This document shows positions 10,920 to 21,883 of a stretch of DNA of 64,000 nucleotides, in pieces. Every line of letters starts with the position of its first letter. The first letter of the stretch is position 1. The notes beneath the pieces are model-generated. The model was not told where the DNA came from and searched no databases. It was given only the letters and a program-made list of their open reading frames with translations. Source of the DNA: Miscanthus floridulus (taxonomy: Eukaryota; Streptophyta; Magnoliopsida; Poales; Poaceae); NCBI RefSeq assembly GCF_019320115.1, contig NC_089583.1, forward strand, positions 83,407,928 through 83,471,927, read 5' to 3'. A program made the translations under genes and the position numbers.

Positions 10920-11371
10920 TTAATGGGATGAAATTGGATACATATGTCCGTTATATAAATAATATCTGTTCACCTCTAGATATAAAAGTTTGATGGTAAC
11001 AAAATAAGATGCCAAAAAACAAATTTGTTATGTGAAATTGCAACCTCAGTGGTATGTTTGCCTTGAGATCAATCATTTAGCTTTTGGGGTTGCCAACTTT
11101 GTGTTTGTCAAGAAACATGGTAGATGCACCGAACCATGTAGCTCACTTAGGGCCTTTTTGGGTATTATGCTAGCCAAAGGAAGCCTACCTCCGTCTTAAA
11201 ACATAAGGTATCGAAGAGATTTTTAGACAAAATAAAGAACTTAGCAAAAGATCACCTTACCTCTCACTAGTTAGGATGGCGTAGTTTGTTGTTTTTTCTT
11301 AATTATTACTGGTGATCGTTTTAGATGATGCCAAGTTTAAAAGGAATCTCAATATTTCTTGCAAAAATGGG

Positions 11372-11443
<72 letters not shown>

Positions 11444-12080
11444 GGATTTAGAATACCATGTATTTTGTTACAAATTTAGAACTCTAGATCCTTATATTTT
11501 AGGATGGAGGGAGCAATAGTTGGAAAATATCAGGTGCAAACCATCTTGGTGGAATTGTGAAAAAACTCGAAGGAAAACATACTAAGGAGTTTTCGAAAAA
11601 ATTGAAATGATGTACATCCATTGCATCTATAAATGTACATGTATAAGACAAAAATTGAGATTCAAACTCTGTCTAGAAAAAATCATAGGAAAAGAAAAAA
11701 TTTCAGCTGTATACAAAATTTCTGAGAATTTGTATGCACCCGAAATTTGTTATTTTTGTATGAATTTTTTTATATAAAATGAGTTTAATATCAAATTTGG
11801 TGACAATGTACATCTATAGATGCACTATAGATATGCATAGTTTTAGGTTTTTTTAACTCCTAAGTATGTTTTTAGGGGGGGTTCATGATTCTACTGAAAA
11901 AGTGGTTTGCACCTAATATTTCCCCCAATAGTTTTTTTACTAGGGGTGGGGGGGCTATTAGCTAAGTCCTATTTGGACTCTCCATCTAATAATAACTGCT
12001 AGTACTAGTTAGCTAAATAGCACCGGGTAATAAGTTTTTAGTAATATATAGTTCATTTTGAGCTATTAATTGAGTCATTC
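10920..12080. other. Intergenic with Stowaway-like palindromic element and simple repeat
   Basis: The sequence 11188-11513 has inverse ends (CCTCCGTCTTAAAACATAAGG and the inverse of CTCCCTCCATCCTAAAATAT), as in Stowaway-like MITEs, with a GA microsatellite expanded inside. The rest is AT-rich with no gene seen. Confidence 0.45.
11377..11440 (+). repeat. (GA)n microsatellite
   Basis: About 64 bases of nearly uninterrupted GA dinucleotide. Open frames of alternating Arg-Glu through it are artefacts of the repeat. Confidence 0.97.
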
Positions 12081-12183
12081 AGCCTGCTCGTTTGTTGGTT
12101 TCAGCCAGCTAACAGTATTTTTCATTCACAATAAACCAGCACTAGCTAGGCTTATCAATCTAGAAACCAACCAGCGAACATGT
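12081..12183. mobile_element. Small palindromic MITE (AGCCTGTTCG family), degraded
   Basis: Starts AGCCTGCTCGTTTGTTGG and ends AACCAACCAGCGAACATG, the imperfect inverse. The interior reads TTTTTCATTCACAATAAACC, as in the better preserved copy at 19692. Confidence 0.65.
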
Positions 12184-13519
12184 CGATTAGCTGGAGTGTA
12201 TAGATCTACTAAAGCTAATTTTAATTATTAGCTCTTGGGATCAAACAGACCTCATTCTATGAGCTTGAGCGTTAGCCAAGGTCACTTCACTTAAAGTTAC
12301 ACTAGAATGAAGAATTGAAGACGACGAGTAGTAAGAAATCAGGCGTCTAGACGGAGTGAGGTAAAAGACAAATGGGTACAATGGAAACGATAAGGCTCGT
12401 TCGGCGTGATTGGTGGGGAAACACCAATCAGGCTCCAAAAGCGACGGAAAAGTGAGAAAAGGCAGAGATACTGTATGCACTGAAATTGTACGTCTTTTTC
12501 GGCGCAACATTGTGCTCTCGCAGACTCGAAGTTACGCTGTAGTCCTTTTTTCCAAAGGAGAAGGAAGCTAGTTTTCTTATACATATTCGCTTCTCTTATA
12601 ATTTATTTTTTTCAGCTTATTTTTTTAATTAAAATAGTCTTTTTTTCTCGGTTTTGGTTTATTTTTTTCAGTGAAACGAACCGACAGCCTTACGGAAAAA
12701 AAAATGCTATTGTAGAGTGTAGGCCTCTCCCAGTGTCGCTGGCTCGCTGCCAGGACTCCAGGAGATTGTTGCGACTGTCCGAGTAGCAGTAGTGTTGTAC
12801 GCTGCTGGTAGCCCGGTACGCGAGGCCCAGGCCCAAATGCAGTTCAGGAGCCCGGCCGGCAGGCGGCAGGTGATAAAGCTCCTCAGGAGGAGAGTAGGAG
12901 TAGGTGATATGTTCAAAAAAAAAAGAGTAGAGTAGGTGATGGTGAGCCTGCACTCCGGGCATGGGACCGGTCAGGAGCCTGTGTTTTTTACGTACTCCTA
13001 CACAAGACTTTGCAGCAGTGCTGTTGCGGAAAATAGTACGAGTAGCTTTCACCATGCTTCAATTTTGTCACTGAGGTTCTGCACGTCATGTCGTCATCTA
13101 ATGAACCCAAAAAATGTTTAGGTTTAAGGATCCGCGTTCATGAAAAACACAGTCAGAGCACAAAACTGTAAACGAAAGTTTTTTTTTAGAGAAAAGGGCA
13201 GCGCAGTGAAATTGAGGGAAGTCGTCCGCTTGGATGAACTACCCTGGTGTATCCTTTTCCACGACGGGATCAGGTTCCAAATGGTTTTAGCAAATGGGCA
13301 AAGCAAAGAGGTGTTGCCATGTTGTCAAAAAAATAAAAAGACGTGTTGCCCGGTCTAAGACCATTGCACATTACGCAGGCATCTTGGTCAAGATGACTGT
13401 TTGGAATGCTGGAAATTTTTACCCTATTTCTATGTTTTTCATGTAAAATTCCTGCGTGATTCATGTGAAATTATTGCGTTCCAAACAGACCCTTTATTTG
13501 CTGTTAGGATCTTATCTTG
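12184..13519. other. Intergenic, no gene seen
   Basis: Mixed sequence with several poly-A/T runs. No recognisable protein domain on either strand; the short frames present have no plant-protein character. Possible degraded MITE ends occur around 12240 and 13395-13495 ('gtttggaatgctgg'). Confidence 0.4.
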
Positions 13520-13652
13520 CTCACTCTGTTTTAAATTATAAGATATTTTACTTTTTTTCTAAATACGTTATTTTTACTATATATCTAAGTGCATAGCAAA
13601 AGCTATGTATCTAGAAAAGTCAAAACATCTTATAATTCGGAGTGGATGGAGT
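13520..13652. mobile_element. Stowaway-like MITE
   Basis: Inverse arms CTCACTCTGTTTTAAATTAT and the reverse complement of ATAATTCGGAGTGGATGGAG enclose a palindromic interior (AAGATATTTTACTTTT pairing with AAAAGTCAAAACATCTT). The right end abuts TA, the Stowaway target. Confidence 0.65.
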
Positions 13653-13716
13653 ATAAGAATTCAAGTGAAGAATTTGCATTAGTTTTCCATATCAGGTTGT
13701 GCTTTTGCTTGGCACA

Positions 13717-13954
13717 GGGCGTGTTTGGGACCGCGGCGTGGGGGCACCATGCGGTGTGGTATCGATACCATCGCCTCCAACCCGTGGTACATTAAATGTG
13801 AGCGCTAGTTTAATCTCGTGGTCGTTGTGTCTCCGGCGTTGGAAAGAATCATTGATTCTGGTGCAGTGAGAGGGATCGTAGTGTTTGGCGGGATTTTCTC
13901 GTTTCTCACAGTGAGGGGTCGTAGATCTGATTTTAAACAGTCCCAAACATGCCC
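13717..13954. mobile_element. Non-autonomous DNA element with GGGCGTGTTTGGGA ends
   Basis: The left end GGGCGTGTTTGGGA and right end TCCCAAACATGCCC are near-perfect inverses about 238 bases apart. The target duplication is not clear. Confidence 0.6.
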
Positions 13955-15980
13955 TTACTCCTTTGAGCTAAATGTGATATGTTGAGTGGGTGGAATATTG
14001 TCATTCACCAAGTGATCTTGTCATGCACCTTAGGGTGTAGTTGGACATCTTGTATCTAGATCCAAATTGAATTAGATGACTAGATAATATCGTAAACATA
14101 GAAAATGTAGAAACATACTATAGTGACTAAGATCGTAGAATTATACCTCTTAGTTAAGATCGTATAGCAAAATCGTAGATTTTAACAACTATGCTCATTT
14201 TGCTCCGTGGATGTCATGTAATTGCGGAGTACTCTAATCAAGAGTCGTCATTTGCAAGCTCTTGCGTATACACGAAATTATCATGGACCAAAAGGTATGT
14301 CTGTGTGTTGAAATAGAGGGTATACGATCAACTAGATTACTTATGACTCGAAGATTTATGCAGCAACCATGTCATTATTTTAATATATCTTGTTTTCAGA
14401 CTAGTAATTCGTATAAGCATAGGCAAATTCTGAATCTGAACAGAAAAGGTACCTACGTGAAGGTACCGTGGAAAGTAAAATACATACTAGGCGAAAGAAT
14501 CCACTTTGACGGGATCTGTTGATGCTGTCATTCTTCGCCGTTCTTGGTCGTTGACCCGATGACCCTGTGGGCCCCGGGCGGGTAGGTAACCCGGTCGCTT
14601 TTTGTTGGGTTCTCCTCGCCCCCAAACAAATTTGAGGCCTCGATTTTATTACGTGGAGCCCGTTTCCTTGGATTTGTCTCACCCTGCCCGCCACGTGATG
14701 GGCTGTAACAATTCGGCCCACCGCCTAAACAAAGCAGAGGAGAGAGGCGAGCAAAAGGGAACGGAAGGGGACACGGCCGATTAGCCCAGCCGAGTTTGGC
14801 CACCGAACCCTCTGCTTCTCCCGGTAAACTTTAGAAAAAGAGGGGCTTCTGTGGGGTAGGTAAAGACGAGGAAAAGAAGAGCCGCTGGGATCGAATCTGA
14901 ACAGTAGCTTCAGCGAGAAATGTCATCTTAAACCGGTAATTCTACTAGGAAACGGCATGTTCACGTGCTGCTACAACTTAACCATAGAGAGTGGAGTTCA
15001 AATTGGAAGTCGATTATTTAGAAATGTACTGTAGGCGAGGGAGTGAAAACCGTTGCTGTCTTTTCGGGGCAGCAGCCAGCAGGTATTTCTGGGCCTGTGC
15101 TGTGCCTGCTGGCGTTTCCTCCTCCGGCTCCGGCTAGGAGAGGGAGAGAAAAATGCTGACGAAGCCGCTGCTGATCGCCTGATCCTATGCTCCGCTGGTC
15201 CGCCCCATCCCTTTTCACCGTTCACCCTCTGACCAGTGATCTCACTACAGTAATGGCCGCCTGCAGCGAGCTTTGACCTACCCGTAACTGACACGAAACG
15301 TATAAAAATTGGGGGCGTAAGCAAAACAAACTCGCAGTCCCGCTCACTGTCATTCTCAAAAACGGCGAAGGTCACATTGGAGGAGACTTTTGAGCCGGAG
15401 AAGAAATGATTGGGGAAAAAAGACGCTAAAAGAATCGCTAATTGCAGACGAACCTCGCTCTGCCGACAGTTTTCGAAATTGCCACAGTCACACAGGTATC
15501 TGATTCGTGATGCCCAGGAACAAGCCGATGGAATCAGCGCGAAAAACAAAAGCAGATTATTGTAGCACGGATCGGGTGACTGGGAGAGAGAGAAGAGTAA
15601 AACAATAGGGACATCGATCGACGACGAACAAACCGTAAAGAAAGAAAGGAGAGGAGATCTCACTCGACTCAAGCAAATGAAAGGAGAACAAAGCGGCGGC
15701 ACGGGAAGAACATAACGAATCACGAGAAAGAGCCGCCCCCCGGCGGGCGCTCAACCACCCTCATCTTTTGCTTTCGTTGCTTCACTTGGACTTTGTACTC
15801 GTCTACTACTCAACCCCACCCGTATCTTTTTTTCCCCCTCTCTCCCCCGGCTCTTATCTTAACTGACCGAGACCAACAAGTCGCCCCAGCCAGCAAAGGT
15901 AAACGAAAGTACGTACAGTCCGGTAGGTATGCTAAGTAGGCTGCACGCTTTTGCTTTTCACGCCCCGGCGAAAAAGCCCT
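13955..15980. other. Intergenic and upstream region of the XRI1-like gene
   Basis: No supported gene. A long minus-strand open frame (14998-15723) exists but has no domain and overlaps the upstream region of the next gene. The stretch 14690-15850 is moderately GC-rich and may hold promoter elements of the XRI1-like gene. Confidence 0.4.
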
Positions 15981-15982
15981 GC

Positions 15983-15990
15983 TATTTAAG
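15983..15990 (+). promoter_or_regulatory. TATA box of the XRI1-like gene
   Basis: TATTTAAG in a GC-rich setting, about 115 bases before the ATG. It implies a transcription start near 16015 and a 5' leader of roughly 90 bases, typical for a plant gene. Confidence 0.55.
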
Positions 15991-16104
15991 CACGCCAAAG
16001 CTCTGTCTGTCTCCACTCCACCCAGCCTCGCTCGCTCACTCGGTCCACACTCTGTCTGTCTCAGTCACACTCACGTCGTCCTCCTACACCGAGGCCGACG
16101 AGCC

Positions 16105-18259
16105 ATGGAAAGGGAGGTGCAGCTGATGGAGGGGAGGCCGCAGGCGTGGCCGCTCCACATGATGGGGATGGCGCCCGCTGGTCCGACCACCAGCTGCTTC
16201 GACGACTACAGCAGCAGTAGCAGCGGCGGCGGCGGCGACGGCTTCGTGCTCGGGTGGGAGCAGCTAGCGGCGCCGCCGTTCGGTTGCTTCGGGCTCCTCG
16301 CCGCCGACGTCCACGACCTCTTCCCGCTCTGTACGTACGCCTGCGTGCTAGCTCTCTCGTTTCTTTTTTCTTCGTGTGTGTTGCTGGCCGACGACCTTTC
16401 TTTGCCCGGACTATTGGTGATCCTCGTCGGTTTCGGTTGTTTCCTGGCTTTGCAGTCGCCGCAGGCATGGAGCCGCCGGCGCTGCCCGCCCCGCCGCCGT
16501 TGGCAAACGACGTGGCCGCCGCAATCCCCGGCGAGCTGGACGACCTTCTCCTGGTGCGTCACCGGTCACGACACGAGCGGAGGGGTCAAACAGACCATGG
16601 CCAATCCTCCTGGCATTAGCAGTAGCAGCCAGCTCTGAATTTACTCTGCTCGCTCATCAAACCCCTTACCCCTCGCGTGTCGTTTGCAGAACTTCTGGGA
16701 CGCGAGCTGCCACGACGGCGACGTGGGCGAGCCGCTCAAGGCGCAGCAGCCGCAGAAGCAGGCCGCCTTCAATTCCAGCTGCGTCACGCACGAGCAGGAC
16801 TACTGCACCCCCACCACCGACTCCTTCCTCCACTGTGAGCGCCCGCGGCCAGTTTGAATCGAACCCTCCTCCGCTCCCACTCTGAACTCTGAAATTGACC
16901 GAGAGTTTCGTCGTCTGCAATGCAAACGTACGCACCTGTTAGTTTTAGGTCTTGTTGGTCCCGCGCCTCGCGTCAAGTACATCACCATGGTCGTGGGTCG
17001 GACAGAGGCAAAGGACAAGCCAGGTCGTAGAGCTAAGCGTTAAACGTGGGGCCCGCGGGAAGTTTAGCGGCACGTAATTGTCACCCACGGCCCCATGATT
17101 CCCGCATGATCGATGCATGGATTGGTAGCACATTGTTCAAATCATTATGAGTATTATAGTGGCGACTACGTGCTCACTTCGCACTGGAGTACTAGAATAT
17201 GCATATTAGAGTCGAGAAATGCAAGTGAGCATGATGCCCGCGCCTGACTTGCAAGGCCAGAACAGGCAGGCAAGACAGGGCGCTTCTTTTGAAGAAAAGA
17301 CAGATATGGGTTCTACTACGTGTTTAGATTGTACTAGTGCCGCCCGAGATTCTACTAGTAAATTATAAGTACTGCCAAGTGTGTGCATAATCTTCTTCGT
17401 CGCTCCCCAATTCTAAACTCAGCCGATGAAACTGACTAATCAACCTCTCCTGCCTGCTGTCCTGCAGATGACGATGATGGCGATGATCCCTTGAGCTCGA
17501 TTTTCTCGGCGGGTCCCGCGCCGGCACTGGCAGCGGAGAGAGCGGTGTTCCAGCAGCAGGCCCCCGCCGCAGAGGCAGAGCACCTCCCCAGCTCGTCCTC
17601 CTCCAACTGTCGCGGGGACCCGCGCGCCGGCGGGGTCGACCTCCAGCTCCAGCTGGAGGGGCAGGGGCAGGGCGCCGCGTGGGCGCGGACCCCTCCGCTG
17701 CCGAGGAGGACCTCCACGTCCGCCACCTCGCTGAAACGCGCGACACGCGAAGGTGCGGGTCTCGTCCTGTCACGCCGCGCACGCGAATTCTCATTTCTCA
17801 CAGCCAGCAATGCCTGGCGAGAGTTGACATCCCATCATTCGTCGTTCCACTCGTGCTAACTGCTAATTTATAAGCTAATAACCCGCGCTTTATTCGCTGC
17901 TGCTGTACGTGTTGTCCCCGGCAGAGTCGTCGTCGGAGCAGGCGGCGGCGGCGGAGTGCAGCAGCCAGAGCGACGGCGGCAGCAACAAGCGGCGGAAGGC
18001 GGCCGCGGCCGCGGGGGTGGTGTGCCCGTTCGCGCTGCTCAAGCCCGACGGCCTGGACGGCGGCGCGACGCTGGCGGACATCAACGCGCGCATCCTGATG
18101 CGGCCGGCGCGCCCCGTCCGGCACCCCGTGGGCGAGTTCGCGTGCGCGCCGCGCGTGTCCGCGGACCAGCCGGGCATCTCGGGCAAGGCCGTCGCCAGCT
18201 TCACGCGCCTGCACACCCCGGGGCGCGGCACCATCACCATCATAAGGACGCGAGGCTAG
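16105..18259 (+). CDS. XRI1: XRI1-like protein (X-ray-induced / meiosis-associated), five exons
   Basis: Exons 16105-16330, 16456-16553, 16690-16834, 17468-17752 and 17925-18259 splice with GT-AG borders and consistent phases to 362 residues. The C-terminal block is the diagnostic part: ALLKPDGLDGGATLADINAR, then VRHPVGEFAC and a final TRLHTPGRGTITIIRTRG. The middle has ELDDLLLNFWDASCHD and an acidic YDDDGDDPLSSIF, and a basic NKRRKAAAA stretch that could be a nuclear signal. From memory these match plant XRI1, a gene induced by ionising radiation in an ATM-dependent way in Arabidopsis and needed for meiosis and pollen development. Its biochemical activity is unknown. The N-terminus has Ser and Gly runs that may vary in length. 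No breaks were seen. Confidence is high that it is a real gene, moderate on the name. Confidence 0.8.
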
Positions 18260-18417
18260 CTAAGCTAGCATGCCTCTGCCGGCTGCTGCTGATGCTCATG
18301 AATCATGGCGGTGTAGGATTAGCTAGCCACCTACCTGGCGGCTAAGTGGTGACTGACTGGACCTCCCAGTTGCGATGCCGTGTAATGTAATTATCTGCGT
18401 AACTTGTAAATCGAAGG

Positions 18418-18423
18418 AATAAA
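18418..18423 (+). promoter_or_regulatory. Poly(A) signal of the XRI1-like gene
   Basis: AATAAA about 160 bases after the stop codon, preceded by TGTAATGTAAT at 18381-18391, which resembles a far-upstream plant polyadenylation element. Confidence 0.55.
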
Positions 18424-18700
18424 AATGTCTCCGATGATCCAATCTACCAGCTGCTCATTCCTCCTGTACCCGTAGACTGCACCTAACTTTTGATCAGGAT
18501 CTGAATCAGTAGCTGAGAACTTCCGTTGGATGGTTTCGCTGCCATCGGCACGGGCCAAGGGGCTTGTATACAAAAAGGTTGTGCTACAGCCTGCTTACAT
18601 TCCGAAAGCTGGAGGCAGCTAGCTTTCCTTTTGTCCGCACAGCCAGCGTGGGGCCTGCCCACTGCTGCCAGACACCATGACTGCTGCTTCGAGCAGCAGT

Positions 18701-18753
<53 letters not shown>

Positions 18754-19691
18754 GAAACAGAGAGAGAATGCTGAGCTCAAACAATGCCTGCTGCTTCGAG
18801 TTGGAGCCGGGCTCGGGCTGTGTCTCCGATCTCCATGCGCGGCGTGGCGCCTTTGTCTGGTCGATGCGGCGCGCAGCACAAAGACAAAGATGACACGATT
18901 AAAAACGCAGGTGTTCTTGAGTTGGCGTGCGTGCCTTTTTGCTTGAGAGGCGCAGACGCTGAGACGTCCGCTCGTGTACCGTGTGGGCGGGTTGTTGCAC
19001 GCAAAGCTGACCATATGCATGTGAGCCCGTATAGCCGAGTCGGTCCATGTGTATGAGGCTCTCGCGGCTCTTGTTCTCTTGCTGCAAGCCTCTTCGGCAA
19101 AGAGAATATACGAATCCGGTAAAGACGGTGTAGAGCAGGACAGGGCAAAATCAGAGGACGAACTAAACCTAGTAGTACTAGCAAGGAGAGTTTGAAGAAG
19201 GTTTAAGAAGAAGAGAAAAGATAGAGGAGGGCGTTTGCATTGATTTGATTTGGGGGAGTGAGTGAGTGAGTGAAAGCTTGCACGGAGCATCTGGTTCGGT
19301 AGACGGCCGCAGCCAAAGCGAAAAAACAAAGTGCAAAATGGCTCCGGCTCCATCATTGTGGCCGCGCAAAAGCGCAACAGAGCATGTCTCGCTCGGCTCA
19401 TGCATGGCTGGGCTGGGGGTGGGGGACACTGCTGTAGCCTATACGGCAAACGCAACCTTGAAAGCGAGTAACAGAGCCGCTGGTCAGCTGGTGTGTGTGT
19501 ATCTGAGAGAGAGAGATTGAAAATGGCGTCCTGTAATTTCTGCGTCTCTACGAGCTATCAATGACAGGCGGAATGATGATGCATGCGACGTACTACAGCA
19601 CCGGGTAACCGGATTATTCGTACCGTACACCGTCCTGTCTGGACGGGAAATGTAGGCAGTATGGTCATAATACCTAGCCCTGGAGTTTATC
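18424..19691. other. Intergenic, no supported gene
   Basis: Contains a TC microsatellite and several open frames through it on both strands (notably a long minus-strand one, 18619-19455), none with a recognisable domain. Nothing else identified. Confidence 0.4.
18702..18750 (+). repeat. (TC)n microsatellite
   Basis: About 49 bases of TC dinucleotide repeat, followed after 10 bases by a short GA tract (AGAGAGA), so the region can fold back on itself. Confidence 0.97.
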
Positions 19692-19809
19692 AGCCTGTTC
19701 GCTTGTTGGTTTCAGCCAGCCCAAACCAGCCAGCCAACAGTGTTTTCCTCTCACAATAAACCAGCACCAGCCAGCCCAAACCAGCCCAGAAACCAACCAG
19801 CGAGCAGGC
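19692..19809. mobile_element. Small palindromic MITE (AGCCTGTTCG family), best copy
   Basis: AGCCTGTTCGCTTGTTGGTT at the left is the near-perfect inverse of AACCAACCAGCGAGCAGGCC at the right. The interior has repeated CAGCCAGCCCAAACCAGCC and the spacer TGTTTTCCTCTCACAATAAA. Confidence 0.85.
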
Positions 19810-19857
19810 CATATACTTGCACAAATGGGAAGAAATTGATAAAGCCTCGTTCGTTTA

Positions 19858-20014
19858 GGCTCCGTTCATTTACATTGTTCCCGGTCAATCCTGGCCAGGA
19901 ATGCGTCTAGCCCTATAGAAAATATATGGTCAATCCTGATCGGAACGGTTTCGGAACCTATCGTTACAGCTGGAACCGTTCCGGGCACCCGTTCCCAAGT
20001 AAACGAACATGCCC
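19858..20014. mobile_element. Small MITE with GGCTCCGTTCATTTAC ends
   Basis: The left end GGCTCCGTTCATTTAC is the imperfect inverse of GTAAACGAACATGCCC at the right. The interior contains GGTCAATCCTGGCC and GGTCAATCCTGATCGG repeats. The flanks TTA and TAG do not give a clear target duplication. Confidence 0.5.
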
Positions 20015-20458
20015 TAGAGGAGATGGGAACAAATGCGTGCATGCTGACAAAGTTTCACCATCCGCCGGCCGGCGGTCAAGGCGGTTTCGTGGCAGTCGTT
20101 AAATTCGTGACATCAAACGGGGGTGGCCCGTGGCCGGAGCGGCGGAGCCCGGAGGAGGGGGTTGGTTGGGTGGTGCCTCGTAAATACGCGTGGGGGCACC
20201 CAAGTGTCGTGTCGCCAAAGTTAGGGCAGGCATGACTTGAATTAAAGCCCCCAACGGCTGCTCTCTTCTAGTGCTACTAGCATATTCATTCATTTTTCAT
20301 GCACGGGCATGGGGCCATTTGGATCGCGACTTTTGTGTGATGAATCCAGGGAACAAAACTATTCAAGGGACTCGTGATCTCGCAACTAAGTAGCATGTGA
20401 ATATAATGCGATGCCGAGGACTTTACAAACAATAATGCGGTCGTCACCCGAATCTGTA

Positions 20459-20506
20459 CGTCTGTTCGGCTGGTATTAAAGCCAGCGGATAAGTCGGCAG
20501 GAGCTG
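20459..20506. mobile_element. Left half of a MITE split by the LTR retrotransposon
   Basis: CGTCTGTTCGGCTGG...AAGTCGGCAGGAGCTG resembles the left arm of the MITE type seen at 42893 (CCTGTTCGGC...GCGGCTGATTTG). Its other half continues at 32396-32462 on the far side of the 11.9-kb insertion. Confidence 0.6.
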
Positions 20507-21825
20507 TGTCGGGTACCACAAAACGGGCTACCCCGAGCACACACCAAAAGAGGCACTCAAATCCCATCAACAACAAAGCTAGAGGGTAAGCCATGGGCTC
20601 ACCACCAGCCCCGTCCGAGCCCACCAGGCTTTCCACCTCGCCTCGGGCCTCGCACGGGAGGTCTCGGCGCCCTGACGCAATCTCCGCCTCGCGCGAGGCC
20701 TCTCGCAAGAGGTCTCGGCAAGGAGCCCAATCTCCGTCTCGCCCGAGGCTCCGTGCGAACAGCCTCGAATAAGAAAGCTATTCTCCGTATCGCTCGAGGC
20801 CGGCTTGTCAACAACCCGTCGCTTCCGCCTCGACCGGTCTTCCCGACAGCATGTCATGTCCCATTAATACGTCAACCACTCCCGCAATCTCAGCCGGACG
20901 ACGGCTCGACACCGCGAAGTGGCCGACGGGACATGAGGTCGCATCAGCGCCATACCGGCTGAGACAGGGCACGGCGGGGATTACCGGCAACTGTATTCTG
21001 ACGCTGTGCCCACGATCGGCGCCCGCACTACACTGTGCCCCGCGATCCCCGCCTCGAAAACAACACGACATGGGCAGCCTGGCCCGTGTCATCATCGCCT
21101 CCGAACCAGCACACCAGATCAACCGCTCCCTCCGGGCCTCGGCACTCTACACCAGGGCCTCGGCTATCTCGGGATTCGCGTCTACCGAGACCCCCCCGCC
21201 GTGGTTCGACCTCAGCACCGACCGAGCCTCGGCCTCACGCACAGTCTATCCACAACGACCTGCACGCTGACCGCTGCACCCGCTCCGAGGCAGCCCTGGA
21301 GCTCTCATGACGCATAGGATCGGATGTGACCAGCACGCCACCCTAGTGCTCCAAGGACGGACCACTCTGACGACTACGTCGCCATAGGAACAGGCTACAG
21401 GGTTCGGACATGCCGCCTCTGTTCGCACGACATCGTATAGTTAGCATATGTAGTACCCTTGTCCTCCCTTCAAACTATAAAAGGAAATGACTTGGGCCAT
21501 TTTGGGGGGGGGGAGACAGGTTCTCACGAAGAGCAACACTCTGTAACACGCGCACTTCCTTGCCGCTTGAGGGCAACGTTTCAAGCGGCCCGCATCACTC
21601 CCCGCCGAGACCTGAGACTGGCTCCCTCTCTCACCTAGCTTGTAACCCCCTACTACAAGCACTTCGGTGCAAGGAATACAAGATCAATCTCCCAGACTGG
21701 ACGTAGGGCTCGAATTGCCCGAACCAGTATAAACCTTGTGTCTCTTTGCATCACCATCTGAAATCGGGAACACGCAGGACAAATTCACTAGTTGGTTGAG
21801 GAATCCCCGGTCCAAAACACCGACA
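20507..21825 (+). repeat. 5' LTR
   Basis: 1,319 bp, GC-rich, starting TGTCGG and ending CCGACA. A TATA box (TATAAAA, 21476-21482) lies about 340 bases before its end and would start genomic RNA synthesis. In the first 200 bases it differs from the 3' LTR at about nine positions, mostly transitions. Confidence 0.95.
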
Positions 21826-21827
21826 GT

Positions 21828-21845
21828 TGGCGTGCCAGGTAGGGG
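21828..21845 (+). promoter_or_regulatory. Retrotransposon primer-binding site
   Basis: TGGCGTGCCAGGTAGGGG begins two bases after the LTR end, where the tRNA primer for minus-strand DNA would pair. The tRNA was not identified with certainty. Confidence 0.7.
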
Positions 21846-21883
21846 CCTCTGTGTGTCAATTTCGTCATTCCAACAAGTTCCGG

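Noticed and set aside
14998..15723. 241-residue minus-strand open frame upstream of the XRI1-like gene
   Set aside because: No domain, unusual composition (Ser/Arg/Phe-rich), no promoter or splice context, and it overlaps the likely promoter region of a real gene on the other strand.
18619..19455. 278-residue minus-strand open frame
   Set aside because: It runs straight through the TC microsatellite as Arg-Glu repeats and has no recognisable domain on either side.
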